From positions 1 to 63,670 of the forward strand of contig CAIWFK010000135.1 in the NCBI GenBank assembly GCA_903911905.1: DNA of 63,670 nt, in the 5' to 3' direction. Each line of letters begins with the position of its first letter. Positions within the stretch are counted from its first letter, which is position 1. Below the pieces are notes generated by a model that was given only the letters and a program-made list of their open reading frames with translations, ran no database searches and was not told the DNA's origin. Made by a program: the position numbers and the translations under genes. This stretch comes from an uncultured Myxococcales bacterium. GTDB lineage: Bacteria; Myxococcota; Myxococcia; Myxococcales; Myxococcaceae. Shown here piece after piece: positions 47,877 through 56,495 of the stretch.

Positions 47877-48629
47877 ATGTCGCAGCCCATCGCCGTCATT
47901 CCTTCCCGCTACGCCTCGACCCGTTTCCCCGGCAAGCCGCTGGCGAGGTTGCTCGGCAAGCCGATGATCGCTCACGTGGTCGACCGCTGCCGTGAGGCGA
48001 AGTGCTTCTCGAAGGTCGTGGTGGCGACCGACGACGGTCGCATCGTGGCTGCGGTGAAGGCCTTCGGTGGCGAGGTGATGATGACCAGCGCCAGCTGCGC
48101 CAGCGGCACCGACCGGGTCGCCGAGGTGGCGCGCGCGCTCGACGCCGGCGACGACGCGGTGTTCGTCAACGTGCAGGGCGACGAGCCGGCGGTGCACCCC
48201 CATTCCCTCGTCACACTCGCGCACGCCTTCGAAGACGTGCGGGTGCAGATGGCGACGCTGGTGCGCCCGCTGGCCGAAGAAGAGCGCGCCAACCCCAACG
48301 TGGTGAAGGCGGTGCTCGACGAGAATTCGAGCGCGCTCTACTTCTCTCGCGCCGACCTGCCTTACCAGCGCGACGCGAAGACCCAGCCGATGATTCGTTG
48401 GGCGCACGTGGGGCTGTACGGGTACCGCGCGCCGGTGCTCGCGAGGCTGGCGGCGGCGACACCCACGGCGCTCGAGCTGACCGAGTCATTGGAGCAGTTG
48501 CGCGCGCTGGGGCACGGCATCACCATCGCCTGTCGGGTGACGGCGCACGTGGCGCACGCGGTGGACCGGCCCGAAGACGTGCCGGGGGCCGAGGCGGCGC
48601 TGCGCCGCGTGCTGGCTGGGAAAAGCTGA
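47877..48629 (+). CDS. kdsB: 3-deoxy-manno-octulosonate cytidylyltransferase
   Basis: A protein of 250 residues, normal for KdsB. Diagnostic motifs: IAVIPSRYASTRFPGKPLAR (nucleotide binding), VVVATDDGRIVAAV, GTDRVAEVA, VFVNVQGDEPAVHP and RWAHVGLYGYRAPVL, then LELTESLEQLRALGHGI. KdsB couples KDO to CMP for lipid A core synthesis and so indicates LPS with KDO. It starts 57 bp after the DUF1501 gene and is 16 bp upstream of ppa; the two may form a housekeeping operon in which pyrophosphatase pulls the KdsB reaction forward. Confidence 0.95.
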   Translation: MSQPIAVIPSRYASTRFPGKPLARLLGKPMIAHVVDRCREAKCFSKVVVATDDGRIVAAVKAFGGEVMMTSASCASGTDRVAEVARALDAGDDAVFVNVQGDEPAVHPHSLVTLAHAFEDVRVQMATLVRPLAEEERANPNVVKAVLDENSSALYFSRADLPYQRDAKTQPMIRWAHVGLYGYRAPVLARLAAATPTALELTESLEQLRALGHGITIACRVTAHVAHAVDRPEDVPGAEAALRRVLAGKS

Positions 48630-48645
48630 TACGACGGGTCGCACC

Positions 48646-49311
48646 ATGGCGACTCCTTCGCTGACCCAGGCCCTCGGGCTCTTCTTCCAGGCGCACCCGT
48701 GGCACGGCGTGAGCCCCGGTGAGCAGGCTCCCGAGCTGTGCACCATGTACATCGAGATGGTGCCGACCGACGCCGTCAAATACGAGGTCGACAAGGCCAC
48801 CGGCATTCTGAAGCTGGACCGGCCGCAGCGGTACTCGAGCCAGCCGCCGTGCCTGTACGGTTTCATTCCCCGCACCTATTGCGACACGCGCGTGGGGCAG
48901 CGCTGCAGTGAGCGGGTGGGGCGGCCGGGCATCATCGGCGACGGCGACCCCATCGACGTGTGCGTGCTGACCGAGAAGCCCATTCAGCACGGTGCGGTGC
49001 TGGTCGAGGCGCTGGTCATCGGCGGGCTGCGAATGATCGACGGCGCGCAAGCCGACGACAAGATCATCGCGGTGCTCAAGGGCGACTCGGTCTACGGCTC
49101 GTGGAAGGACATTTCCGACGTGCCGACGACCCTGGTCGATCGCCTGCGTCACTACTTCCTGACCTACAAGGCGCTGCCCGACGCGCCCAAGCCCCCGGTG
49201 GAGATCGCCGAGGTCTATGGCCGCGCCGAGGCCTGCGACACCATCAAGCTCTCGTTCGAGGACTACCGCGCGAAGTACGGGCAGCTCACCGACCTGTTCT
49301 CGCCGGGGTGA
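48646..49311 (+). CDS. ppa: family I inorganic pyrophosphatase
   Basis: A protein of 221 residues. The active-site pattern GDGDPIDVCVLTE (D-x-D-P-x-D) is present, as are YIEMVPTDAVKYEVDKATGI (E-x-x-x...K), DRPQRYSSQPPCLYGFIPRTY and ADDKIIAVLKGD. It is slightly longer than E. coli Ppa and has an extra N-terminal segment (ALGLFFQAHPWHGV), similar to a subgroup of longer family I enzymes. It hydrolyses PPi in the cytoplasm, for example that made by KdsB next door. It converges on the next gene with 16 bp between the stops. Confidence 0.92.
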   Translation: MATPSLTQALGLFFQAHPWHGVSPGEQAPELCTMYIEMVPTDAVKYEVDKATGILKLDRPQRYSSQPPCLYGFIPRTYCDTRVGQRCSERVGRPGIIGDGDPIDVCVLTEKPIQHGAVLVEALVIGGLRMIDGAQADDKIIAVLKGDSVYGSWKDISDVPTTLVDRLRHYFLTYKALPDAPKPPVEIAEVYGRAEACDTIKLSFEDYRAKYGQLTDLFSPG

Positions 49312-49327
49312 GCAACCCAGAGCGCCG

Positions 49328-50548
49328 TTACTTCTTCTCGGCCGGAGCCTGAGCCGGGGTCTTCTCGGTCTTCGTGGGCTCGGTCTTCTCGACGGCCTCG
49401 GGCGCGACGTCACCCTTCTTCGTGATGAGCATGTGCCGCGAGAGGTTCTTGTCGAGGTACCCGTAGCGGAACGAGAGCGGCTTCGCCGTCTTCCACAGCT
49501 TGCGGAAGTCTTCGTTGTACGAATCGTTCGCGGGCAGGAACGACTCGGCGAAGGTGCCGTAGGCCTGCTGCGAGAAGCCGGCCTTCTTCGCGAACTTCAC
49601 CGGCACGCCCGTGGAGTCGGACACCATGAACTCCATGTGGCCCAGCAGGTAGTCGCGAATGGTGGCGAAGTTGTCGCGCCACAGCAGGTAGCTGGCGGCC
49701 TTGGTCATGGCGACGATGGGCTTGCGGGCGTTGAGGTAGGCCTGCATCGCGGTGTCCTTGCCGAAGTGGTCGTCGTCGAGGTTCTGGGCGAAGTGGCGGT
49801 GGGTGCGCGACTTGCTCTTGGGGTCGTCGCCCTTCTTGACGAAGACGAGCTCGAGGTTGTCGAACACTTCCGAGAAGTCGGGGCTGACCCACGATTTGTG
49901 CAGCAGCTTCGCTTCGTTCTTTTCATTCGCCGCCAGGTCGTCGGCGGTGACGTAGCGGGTCGACCCGTCGGCGTTGAGCTTCACGTAGCGCAGTTGCACC
50001 GGCTCGTAGCCGTGCGCCGCCAGGCCCATGAGGAAGAAGCTGAGCTGGCCGGGCACTTCGCCGCGCTGACCCTTCATCAGGTTCTCGGTCTTGGAGTCGT
50101 TGGCGACCAGCAGGCCGCTCGAGGTCATGCGCAAGAGCGACAGCGAATCGGTCAGTTGCTTGGCGGTGATGCCCTTGATGCGGCGGGGGTCACCGGCGTG
50201 CTCGAGCGACATGGTCGTGATCTCGGTGGCCTCGGGGTAGGTGGTCAGCGCGCTGATGAGGTCGCCGCCGCCGAAGGGGTAGACCACGGTGGTGGGCAGG
50301 CCCGCGGGCTTGAGCCCCTTGATGAAGGGCTCGGCCTCACCGATCCACGTCGAGCGGTACTTCGCGTAGCGGCGCTGCATTTCCTTGCAGTGCGCGTCGA
50401 CCGTCTTCGCGTCGAAGCCGGCGGGCAGGGCGTCGTCGTTGCCACAGGCCACCACGCGGAAGAGCAGCTTCGCCTCTTCGGTGAAGTCGAGGGGCGCGGC
50501 AGCGGCGGGAGCCTGCGAGAGCACGAGGAGCAGTGGAAGGGTCAGCAT
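49328..50548 (-). CDS. exported protein of unknown function, Lys-rich tail
   Basis: A protein of 406 residues from the ATG at 50548 (MLTLPLLLVLSQAPAAAA, a signal peptide); the upstream start would add seven unconserved residues. The mature protein contains FRVVACGNDDALPAGFDAK, VVYPFGGGDLISALTTYPEA, TTMSLEHAGDPRRI and SFFLMGLAAHGYEPVQLRYV, and ends in a Lys/Glu/Pro-rich tail. Similar proteins occur in myxobacteria without assigned function, as far as I can tell. Periplasmic or surface location inferred. The 277 bp upstream, to the divergent gene at 50826, show no obvious promoter or repeat. Confidence 0.72.
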   Translation of the reverse strand: MLTLPLLLVLSQAPAAAAPLDFTEEAKLLFRVVACGNDDALPAGFDAKTVDAHCKEMQRRYAKYRSTWIGEAEPFIKGLKPAGLPTTVVYPFGGGDLISALTTYPEATEITTMSLEHAGDPRRIKGITAKQLTDSLSLLRMTSSGLLVANDSKTENLMKGQRGEVPGQLSFFLMGLAAHGYEPVQLRYVKLNADGSTRYVTADDLAANEKNEAKLLHKSWVSPDFSEVFDNLELVFVKKGDDPKSKSRTHRHFAQNLDDDHFGKDTAMQAYLNARKPIVAMTKAASYLLWRDNFATIRDYLLGHMEFMVSDSTGVPVKFAKKAGFSQQAYGTFAESFLPANDSYNEDFRKLWKTAKPLSFRYGYLDKNLSRHMLITKKGDVAPEAVEKTEPTKTEKTPAQAPAEKK

Positions 50549-50825
50549 GGGGCGCCCATACACCGCCAACCGTCGCTCGGCACGTGCAATTCCCCGGTGG
50601 CCGCGGCGAGGGCGACCACGCCACCGAGACGCGCTGCACTCGACCCTGGGTGGTGGTGCACCCGACGCGCTGATTTCACGTTCCAGGGAAATCGACCCGG
50701 GCGACGCAACCGTTGGCGGGCTTTTGCGACAACTCTCTTGAAGGCTGCTCGCGCAGGCTCATCGCGCGAAGCCCTTCACCACCCCGAAATCAGTTCGAAC
50801 GCCGTTCTCGAAAAGGAAACCAGCC

Positions 50826-51407
50826 ATGTCCGTCAGCTCCTCGAGCCACACCAACCACACCAGCACCCAGCACTCGCACTCCTCGACCACCAGGAGCGCC
50901 ACGACGAAGTCGAAGACCTCGAAGGCGACGGGCCATTCGGCGAAGTCGTCGTTCCAGCCACACGCGGCGAGGGCGACGAAGCACGCTCCGAAGGCGAAGG
51001 GCGCGACCGTGGTGGCCCACATCACCAGCTACGCCAAGAAGGGTCAGCGCTCGCAGATGGCGCTCGGCACCATCACCGTCAACGGGCGCACCTACCACTT
51101 CAAGAGCGGCGGCCACGCCAGGGGCAACCTGCCGAAGGGCTCGTACACGGTCACCGCGATGAAGAACAAGAACCAGAAGGGCATGGTGGTCGACGGCGTC
51201 GGCTACAAGTACGGGTTGACCGACACGTTCGACCCGCGCCTCAACGCCACCCGCACCTCGCTGCGCATTCACCCCGACGGCGGCTCGCCGGGAACCTCGG
51301 GCTGCATTGGCATCAGCGGCGACGGCGCGACGCAGCGGCAGTTCCAGGCCGACATGAACGCCGAGCTCGCGCGGGACGGCGGTCACTTCACCCTCTCGGT
51401 GGAATGA
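50826..51407 (+). CDS. L,D-transpeptidase (YkuD)-like protein without signal peptide
   Basis: A protein of 193 residues. The first 60 residues are rich in Ser, Thr, His and Lys (SVSSSSHTNHTSTQHSHSST) and look disordered. The C-terminal domain has a YkuD-like pattern: GTITVNGRTYHFKSGG, NLPKGSYTVTAM and the candidate catalytic segment SLRIHPDGGSPGTSGCIGI, where the His and Cys correspond to H-x...S-x-G-C. The usual H before G-C and R after C-I are replaced by Ser and Gly. Members of this superfamily include cell-wall transpeptidases and T6SS effectors of the Tlde1 type. With no signal peptide, a non-classical route or an effector role is possible; inference. Confidence 0.6.
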   Translation: MSVSSSSHTNHTSTQHSHSSTTRSATTKSKTSKATGHSAKSSFQPHAARATKHAPKAKGATVVAHITSYAKKGQRSQMALGTITVNGRTYHFKSGGHARGNLPKGSYTVTAMKNKNQKGMVVDGVGYKYGLTDTFDPRLNATRTSLRIHPDGGSPGTSGCIGISGDGATQRQFQADMNAELARDGGHFTLSVE

Positions 51408-51545
51408 CGCGGGCGGGCGTTCGACACACCTCACACCCCGTCACCGTGTCGACACCGGCTTCGGCGCGCGGCTGCGGCGGGAAGGGGCGTGGCGCGAGCG
51501 GTGCAGAGGGCCTGGCCACCCTCGCTGCACCCGAAGGAGTTCCCC

Positions 51546-52556
51546 GTGAACCAGCTTCCGCCTCCGCAGCAGATGTTCCAGTTCGTCACCGGCTATTGGG
51601 TCACGCAGTTGATGGGCACGGCCGCGCGGCTCGGTCTCGCCGATCGCCTCGAGTCGGGCCCGCTGGCCGTCACCGACCTGGCGACGAAGGTGGGCGCCAA
51701 CCCCGAAGCGCTGTTCCGGGTGATGCGCGCCTGCACGGCGGTCGGCGTCTTTGCCGAACAGCCCGGCCGCACCTTCGCCAACACCGCGCTCTCGCAGACC
51801 CTGCGCGCCGCCGTGCCGGGCTCGATGCGTGACTTCGCCATCGCCCAGAGCAGCGCGGGCCACTGGCGCCCGTGGGAGCGCCTGGAAGACGCAGTGAAGA
51901 CGGGTCAGCGCACCACCGTGCCGGCGCTGGGGCGCGAAATCTTCGAGTGGTACGGCAACCACCCCGAAGAGGCGGCGGCCTTCTCGGGCGCCATGCACGA
52001 CCTCGCGGCGCAGGTCTCGGCCGAGCTGACCCACCTGGTCGATTTCTCGAGCGCGACGAAGGTGGTCGACGTGGGCGGCGCCAACGGCACGCTGGTCTCG
52101 GCGGTGCTGCGCGCCTTCCCCCAGGCCAGGGGCGTGCTCTTCGAGCTGCCGCACGTGCTCGAGACCGCAAAGAAGGCGTTGGCCGCCGCGGGCGTGGCCG
52201 AGCGCTGCGAGCTGGTGGGCGGCGACTTCTTCCAGGCGGTGCCCAGGGGCGACGTCATGGTGCTCAAGCAGATTCTCCACGACTGGAACGACGCGCAGTG
52301 CGTCACCCTGCTCAAGAACTGCGCGGCGTCGCTGCCGGTCGGCGGTCGGGTGCTGGTGGTCGAAATGGTCGTCTCGGAAGACGGCACGCCCAGCCCCGCG
52401 CACCTGATGGACGTCAACATGCTGGTGATGCTGCCCGGCAAGGAACGCACCGCGACCGAGTACGCGAAGCTCTTCGCTGGCGCAGGGCTCAAGGCGGGTC
52501 GCGTGCTGCCCACGCATTCGCCCTTCACCATCGTCGAGGCCATCAAGGCCGGGTGA
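51546..52556 (+). CDS. SAM-dependent O-methyltransferase (dimerisation-domain type)
   Basis: A protein of 336 residues from GTG 51546, with GAAGGAG at 51533-51539; upstream in-frame starts lack one. The N-terminal dimerisation domain (VTGYWVTQLMGTAARLGLAD; VTDLATKVGANPEALFRVMR) is of the winged-helix type. The catalytic domain shows TKVVDVGGANGTLVSAVL (motif I), GDFFQAVPRGDVMVLKQI and LHDWNDAQCVTLLKNCA, the last with the family's catalytic His. These are hallmarks of caffeate/acetylserotonin-type and polyketide-tailoring O-methyltransferases. No biosynthetic cluster is adjacent, so the substrate is open. Confidence 0.9.
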   Translation: MNQLPPPQQMFQFVTGYWVTQLMGTAARLGLADRLESGPLAVTDLATKVGANPEALFRVMRACTAVGVFAEQPGRTFANTALSQTLRAAVPGSMRDFAIAQSSAGHWRPWERLEDAVKTGQRTTVPALGREIFEWYGNHPEEAAAFSGAMHDLAAQVSAELTHLVDFSSATKVVDVGGANGTLVSAVLRAFPQARGVLFELPHVLETAKKALAAAGVAERCELVGGDFFQAVPRGDVMVLKQILHDWNDAQCVTLLKNCAASLPVGGRVLVVEMVVSEDGTPSPAHLMDVNMLVMLPGKERTATEYAKLFAGAGLKAGRVLPTHSPFTIVEAIKAG

Positions 52557-52568
52557 AGCGACGCGACT

Positions 52569-54236
52569 TCAGCGGGCCAGGGCCAGCGCGCGCTCGACCA
52601 TCGCGAACGACACCGGCTTGACCAGGCAGTCGTTCATGCCCGCCCGCCGACAGGCATCGAGCTCTTCGGGCAGCCCCGACGCGGTCAAGGCCACGATGAT
52701 CGTCTGCGGGTGCCCACTCGAGGCGCGAATGCGACGCGTGGCTTCCAGCCCGTCCATCTCGGGCATCTGGCAGTCCATCAGCACCAGCCCGAACTCCTGG
52801 CGCGCGACGGCGGCGACCGCCTCGACGCCATTCTTCGCCACCTGCACCTCGTAGCCTGCGCGGTCGACGAGCCCGCGGGCGACCAGCAGGTTGATGGGGT
52901 TGTCGTCGACGACGAGCACCGGCTTGCGGGGCCCACGCTCGAGCGCCGTCAGGGCCATCGCCGACGACTCGACCTTCGCTTCGACGAGCGGCAGCTCGAC
53001 GCGGAACACGCTGCCCGTGCCCACCACCGATTCGACGGTCAGGTGCCCACCCATCAGCTCGACCAGTTGCTTCGAGAGCGCCAGCCCCAGCCCCGACCCG
53101 CCGAAGCGCCGCGTGGTGGACGCGTCGGCCTGCTCGAAGGGGCGGAAGAGCCGCGAGAGCACTTCTGGGGGAATGCCCGGCCCCTCGTCTTCCACGGTGA
53201 GCACCAGGCGCGACCCTCGCTCGACCGACAGGCCGATGCGCACCACGCCGCCCGGGGTGAACTTCACCGCGTTGCTGATGAGGTTGGTCAGCACCTGTCG
53301 CCAGCGCACGCCATCGAGCTCGACCGTGGCGGGCACGTTGGCCCCCACGCGCACCTCGAGCGTCAGGCCCTTCTGCCTGGCGACCGACTCGAAGAGCTCG
53401 ACCACGTCGGCGGTGACCTTCGCCACCGAGGCCGGGCCGGGCGTGATGACCAACCGACCGCTCTCGGCGCGGGTGATGAGCAGCAGGTCGTCGATGAGCG
53501 TGATCAGCGACTGACCGCTGCGCTGCACCAGTTCGATCTTCTCGCGCTGCGCAGGCTCGAGGGTTCCCGCCAACACCAGCTCGGTCAGCCCCAGCACGCC
53601 ATTCATGGGCGTTCGAATCTCGTGGCTGACGTTGGCCAGGAAGATGGTGCGGGCGCGGCTGGCGGCCTCGAGCCGGTCGAGCGTCTCGCGGCGCATGCCG
53701 TCGAACCAGCGCACGAACGAGAGCACCAGCAGCATCAGCGCCGCGAGGTTGAGCGCGGTCACCACGCCATGATGCGCGCGAATGGGCGCGTCGACGTGGT
53801 ACCCGTTCGACATCAGCCATTCCGCCAGGCCGCCCAGCAGCATCGACACCAGCAACCAGGCCCACGTCGCCCGTCGGGACAGCATGAAGCCCGCCAGCAG
53901 CGGCACCATCAACAGGAACACCGGCGTGATGGGGTTGGCCGGGTTCTGGAGCAGCCCGGCGAACGCGAGGAAGGGGGCCGTGCTGCCCAGCGAGAGGTTG
54001 GTGATGAGCTCGAACCGGCCGGTGGCGCGCAACAGCAGCAGCCAGAGCAGACCACAGCACAACAGGTAGACCTGCGCGGCGAAGAGCCACCACAGCCCCT
54101 GCGTCGCGGCGACGACGCCGAACGAGACGCCGAACACCAGGCCATAGCCCCAGACCCTGATGAAGAACGGCGCGCGCCAGTCACCCTCGAGCGAGCGGGG
54201 TATGAGCCAGTCTTCGAGCCGCTGCGCCAACGACAT
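52569..54236 (-). CDS. hybrid sensor histidine kinase / response regulator
   Basis: A protein of 555 residues from the ATG at 54236. About six membrane helices fill residues 28-175 (YGLVFGVSFGVVAATQGLW; LYLLCC-type Cys-rich helix VYLLCCGLLWLLLL; VFLLMVPLLAGFMLS). Then come the H box FLANVSHEIRTPMNGVLG (His205), N box TNLISNAVKFTPGG, G1 VEDEGPGIP, F box RLFRPFEQAD and G2 GGSGLGLALSKQL. A C-terminal receiver domain has VLVVDDNPIN, acceptor Asp in VLMDCQMPEMDG and Lys in LVKPV. Internal phosphorelay from His to Asp is expected; a separate Hpt or output partner is not nearby. Confidence 0.93.
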   Translation of the reverse strand: MSLAQRLEDWLIPRSLEGDWRAPFFIRVWGYGLVFGVSFGVVAATQGLWWLFAAQVYLLCCGLLWLLLLRATGRFELITNLSLGSTAPFLAFAGLLQNPANPITPVFLLMVPLLAGFMLSRRATWAWLLVSMLLGGLAEWLMSNGYHVDAPIRAHHGVVTALNLAALMLLVLSFVRWFDGMRRETLDRLEAASRARTIFLANVSHEIRTPMNGVLGLTELVLAGTLEPAQREKIELVQRSGQSLITLIDDLLLITRAESGRLVITPGPASVAKVTADVVELFESVARQKGLTLEVRVGANVPATVELDGVRWRQVLTNLISNAVKFTPGGVVRIGLSVERGSRLVLTVEDEGPGIPPEVLSRLFRPFEQADASTTRRFGGSGLGLALSKQLVELMGGHLTVESVVGTGSVFRVELPLVEAKVESSAMALTALERGPRKPVLVVDDNPINLLVARGLVDRAGYEVQVAKNGVEAVAAVARQEFGLVLMDCQMPEMDGLEATRRIRASSGHPQTIIVALTASGLPEELDACRRAGMNDCLVKPVSFAMVERALALAR

Positions 54237-54319
54237 GATCGAAGCGTACTGGGGTGGCAGCGGCTTCGCGAGGCGATCAGCGTGGGTCAAACCACGTGGG
54301 TGGGAGTGCGACCACCCCT

Positions 54320-55252
54320 TCAGCGCGAGAGCAGGTCGCCGGTGAACTGGAAGCCCACGCCGATGAGCGGCAGCGCCTGCGAGGTGTCGGCGCCAGTGCG
54401 CCAGCGGTGGACCAGCCACCATTGGGTCAGCAGGAACACCGTGGGGTTGTTGAAGGCCGCTCCGTCCTGGCTGCTGAAGTTCCACCCGATGAAGGGGCCC
54501 ACGCGGTGCGAGGCGTTGTCGGGCCGCGAAGGGTCTGCGGGGTCGAAGTGGTTGGCGTCGTAGAAGGGGTTGGTGAACGTGTAGCGCCCACCCGCGACGA
54601 GGTGATTGTCGGGAGCGAGGTAGAGCACGTCGAGGTCGTTGGTGAAGAACCACCCGCCGTTGGGCGCGAGCACGTCGTAGAACTGATCGTAGTAGGTGCG
54701 CTGGCCGTCCTTGAGCTTGAGCACGCCGCGCACCAGGCGCGCCTGGCTGCGAATCAGCACGTTCGACACCTTCGCCTGGAATGAAGCGCCGAGCGTGAAG
54801 TCCCACCCGCCGGTGACCTGTCTGTTGGTGGGGCCGCCCGCCTTGAGCGCGGTGTCGCTGAAGTTCGACTGCGCGCCGGGGAAACCCTGCGCCAGGTCGA
54901 AGGTGCCGAAGTACTGCACGTACTGAATCGCCGCCCAGAGACCGAAGATGGAAAGCGGGTTGAATTCGACGTAGGGGCCGACGCGCACGAAGGCCGGGCT
55001 GGCGGTGGGCGCGAGCCCGAACCCCAGGAAGTTGTCGCGCAGCACCTTGCTCTTCGCCACCGTGTCGTCGTGGAAGAGCCGCACGCGGAAGCTGAAGCGC
55101 CCGTCGTAGATGAGGCCCAGCGGGTTGACCCGAAGCGCGAGGGTGTTCTTGTGCACCAGGCGGAAGGGCGGAGGGGCGTCGTCGTTCAGGAGCTGCGCCC
55201 ACGACGTCGCGGCCGTCAGGGCGATGGCCAGCACGGGTCCTGCTGCGCGCAC
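54320..55252 (-). CDS. predicted outer-membrane protein, unknown function
   Basis: A protein of 310 residues. GTG 55252 is chosen because GGAGG precedes it by about 5 bases and a signal peptide (AAGPVLAIALTAATSWA) starts there; the longer reading overlaps the divergent gene. The mature protein is rich in strands with alternating hydrophobics (RLVHKNTLALRVNPLGLIYD, FVRVGPYVEFNPLSIFGLWA, LDVLYLAPDNHLVAGGRYTF, FLLTQWWLVHRW). That pattern suits a beta-barrel of about 12 strands, but the C-terminal residue is Arg, not Phe. Function unknown. It is divergent from the sterol-desaturase-like gene by 85 bp. Confidence 0.7.
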   Translation of the reverse strand: MRAAGPVLAIALTAATSWAQLLNDDAPPPFRLVHKNTLALRVNPLGLIYDGRFSFRVRLFHDDTVAKSKVLRDNFLGFGLAPTASPAFVRVGPYVEFNPLSIFGLWAAIQYVQYFGTFDLAQGFPGAQSNFSDTALKAGGPTNRQVTGGWDFTLGASFQAKVSNVLIRSQARLVRGVLKLKDGQRTYYDQFYDVLAPNGGWFFTNDLDVLYLAPDNHLVAGGRYTFTNPFYDANHFDPADPSRPDNASHRVGPFIGWNFSSQDGAAFNNPTVFLLTQWWLVHRWRTGADTSQALPLIGVGFQFTGDLLSR

Positions 55253-55337
55253 GGGTCCTCCTCGGTCTCGACGACGAAGTGGCCTCGAGACCTGGGTACC
55301 GTAGCTGCAAACCGGGGTGGTAGGCTCGCTGGCTTCC

Positions 55338-56486
55338 ATGGCGTTCGAAAAGCGACTGACTGAGATCTTCGGCGATGATGACCCCGGCCACTTCGGGACC
55401 GGTTGGTGGAGCGGGGTGCTCTCGGCGTTCTTCGGGTTGCTGGCGCTCGGGTCGGTGATCGTCCTCCACTGGCCGCAGGTGCTCTCGTCGGCGTCGCTGC
55501 GTGGGTACTACCCGATGCCGGTGATGCGCCTGGCGATTCAGGTCGTCATCGGCCTGGCCATCGCCTGCGGCGTCATTTCGGCGTTGCTGCGCAAGAAGAA
55601 GGTCCTCGGCTTGACCGGCATGCTGTTGGCGATCGCCGCGACCACGCTGGGGGGCTCGAGCGTGCCCATCAACGAAACGCTGACGCCCGGGCCCAGCATC
55701 GGCCTCGACTGGTTCCTGCTCGACCTGCTGTTGATGACGCTCATCTACTCACCCATCGAGGTGCTCTGGCCCGCCTACCCGAAGCAGGGCGTCTTCCGCG
55801 AGGAATGGACGGTCGACATCGCCTACTTCCTGTCGACCCACCTGCCGATTCGCGTGACCGAGTTCTTGATTCTGGCGCCCGCGGCCGCGCTGGTGCACCT
55901 GGTGAACGTGGCGCCGGTGCAGGGGCCCATCGCTCGCCTGCCGTGGCTGGTGCAGTTCCTCTTCGCCATCGTGGTCGCCGACCTCGCGCAGTACGCCCTG
56001 CACCGCGCGCTGCACGTGGTGCCGTTCCTCTGGCGCTTTCACGCCATTCACCATTCCTCGCTCAGCCTGGACTGGATCGCCGGCTCGCGCTCGCACGTGG
56101 TCGACGACATCATCGTGCGCGGCGGCATCCTGATTCCGATGATGTTCCTGTTCTCGAACGACATCATCGTGGCCTACCTGGTCTTCGTGACCCTCCACGC
56201 CACGTGGACCCACGCGAACTTCGGCCCCAGCTTCGGCTGGCTCGAGCCGTACGTGGTGGTGCCGCGCTACCACCACTGGCATCACACCTCGAAGCGCGAG
56301 GGCATCGACAAGAACTTCGCCATTCACTTCCCGTTCATCGACAAGCTCTTCGGCACCTTCCACCTGCCCGAGAAGCGGTGGCCCGAGACGTACGGCCTGG
56401 CCGGCGAACCCATTCCCCGAACCTTCTGGGCCCAGACCGTGTGGCCCTTCTGGCGACCGAAGCCGAAGGCCGGCAGCTCGACCTGA
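55338..56486 (+). CDS. sterol desaturase / fatty acid hydroxylase family membrane enzyme
   Basis: A protein of 382 residues from ATG 55338 (MAFEKRLTEIFGDDDPG). The first 150 residues include four hydrophobic segments (GVLSAFFGLLALGSVIVLHW; MRLAIQVVIGLAIACGVIS) not needed for the core fold. The di-iron histidine boxes are in the C-terminal half: YALHRALHVVPFLWRFHAIHHSS gives H-x3-H and H-x2-HH, and VPRYHHWHHTSKREGIDKNF gives the third. Family members hydroxylate or desaturate sterols, fatty acids or other lipids. Myxobacteria make sterols in some lineages, but substrate here is unknown. It converges with a fatty-acid desaturase gene, 9 bp apart. Confidence 0.88.
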   Translation: MAFEKRLTEIFGDDDPGHFGTGWWSGVLSAFFGLLALGSVIVLHWPQVLSSASLRGYYPMPVMRLAIQVVIGLAIACGVISALLRKKKVLGLTGMLLAIAATTLGGSSVPINETLTPGPSIGLDWFLLDLLLMTLIYSPIEVLWPAYPKQGVFREEWTVDIAYFLSTHLPIRVTEFLILAPAAALVHLVNVAPVQGPIARLPWLVQFLFAIVVADLAQYALHRALHVVPFLWRFHAIHHSSLSLDWIAGSRSHVVDDIIVRGGILIPMMFLFSNDIIVAYLVFVTLHATWTHANFGPSFGWLEPYVVVPRYHHWHHTSKREGIDKNFAIHFPFIDKLFGTFHLPEKRWPETYGLAGEPIPRTFWAQTVWPFWRPKPKAGSST

Positions 56487-56495
56487 CGACGGGGT

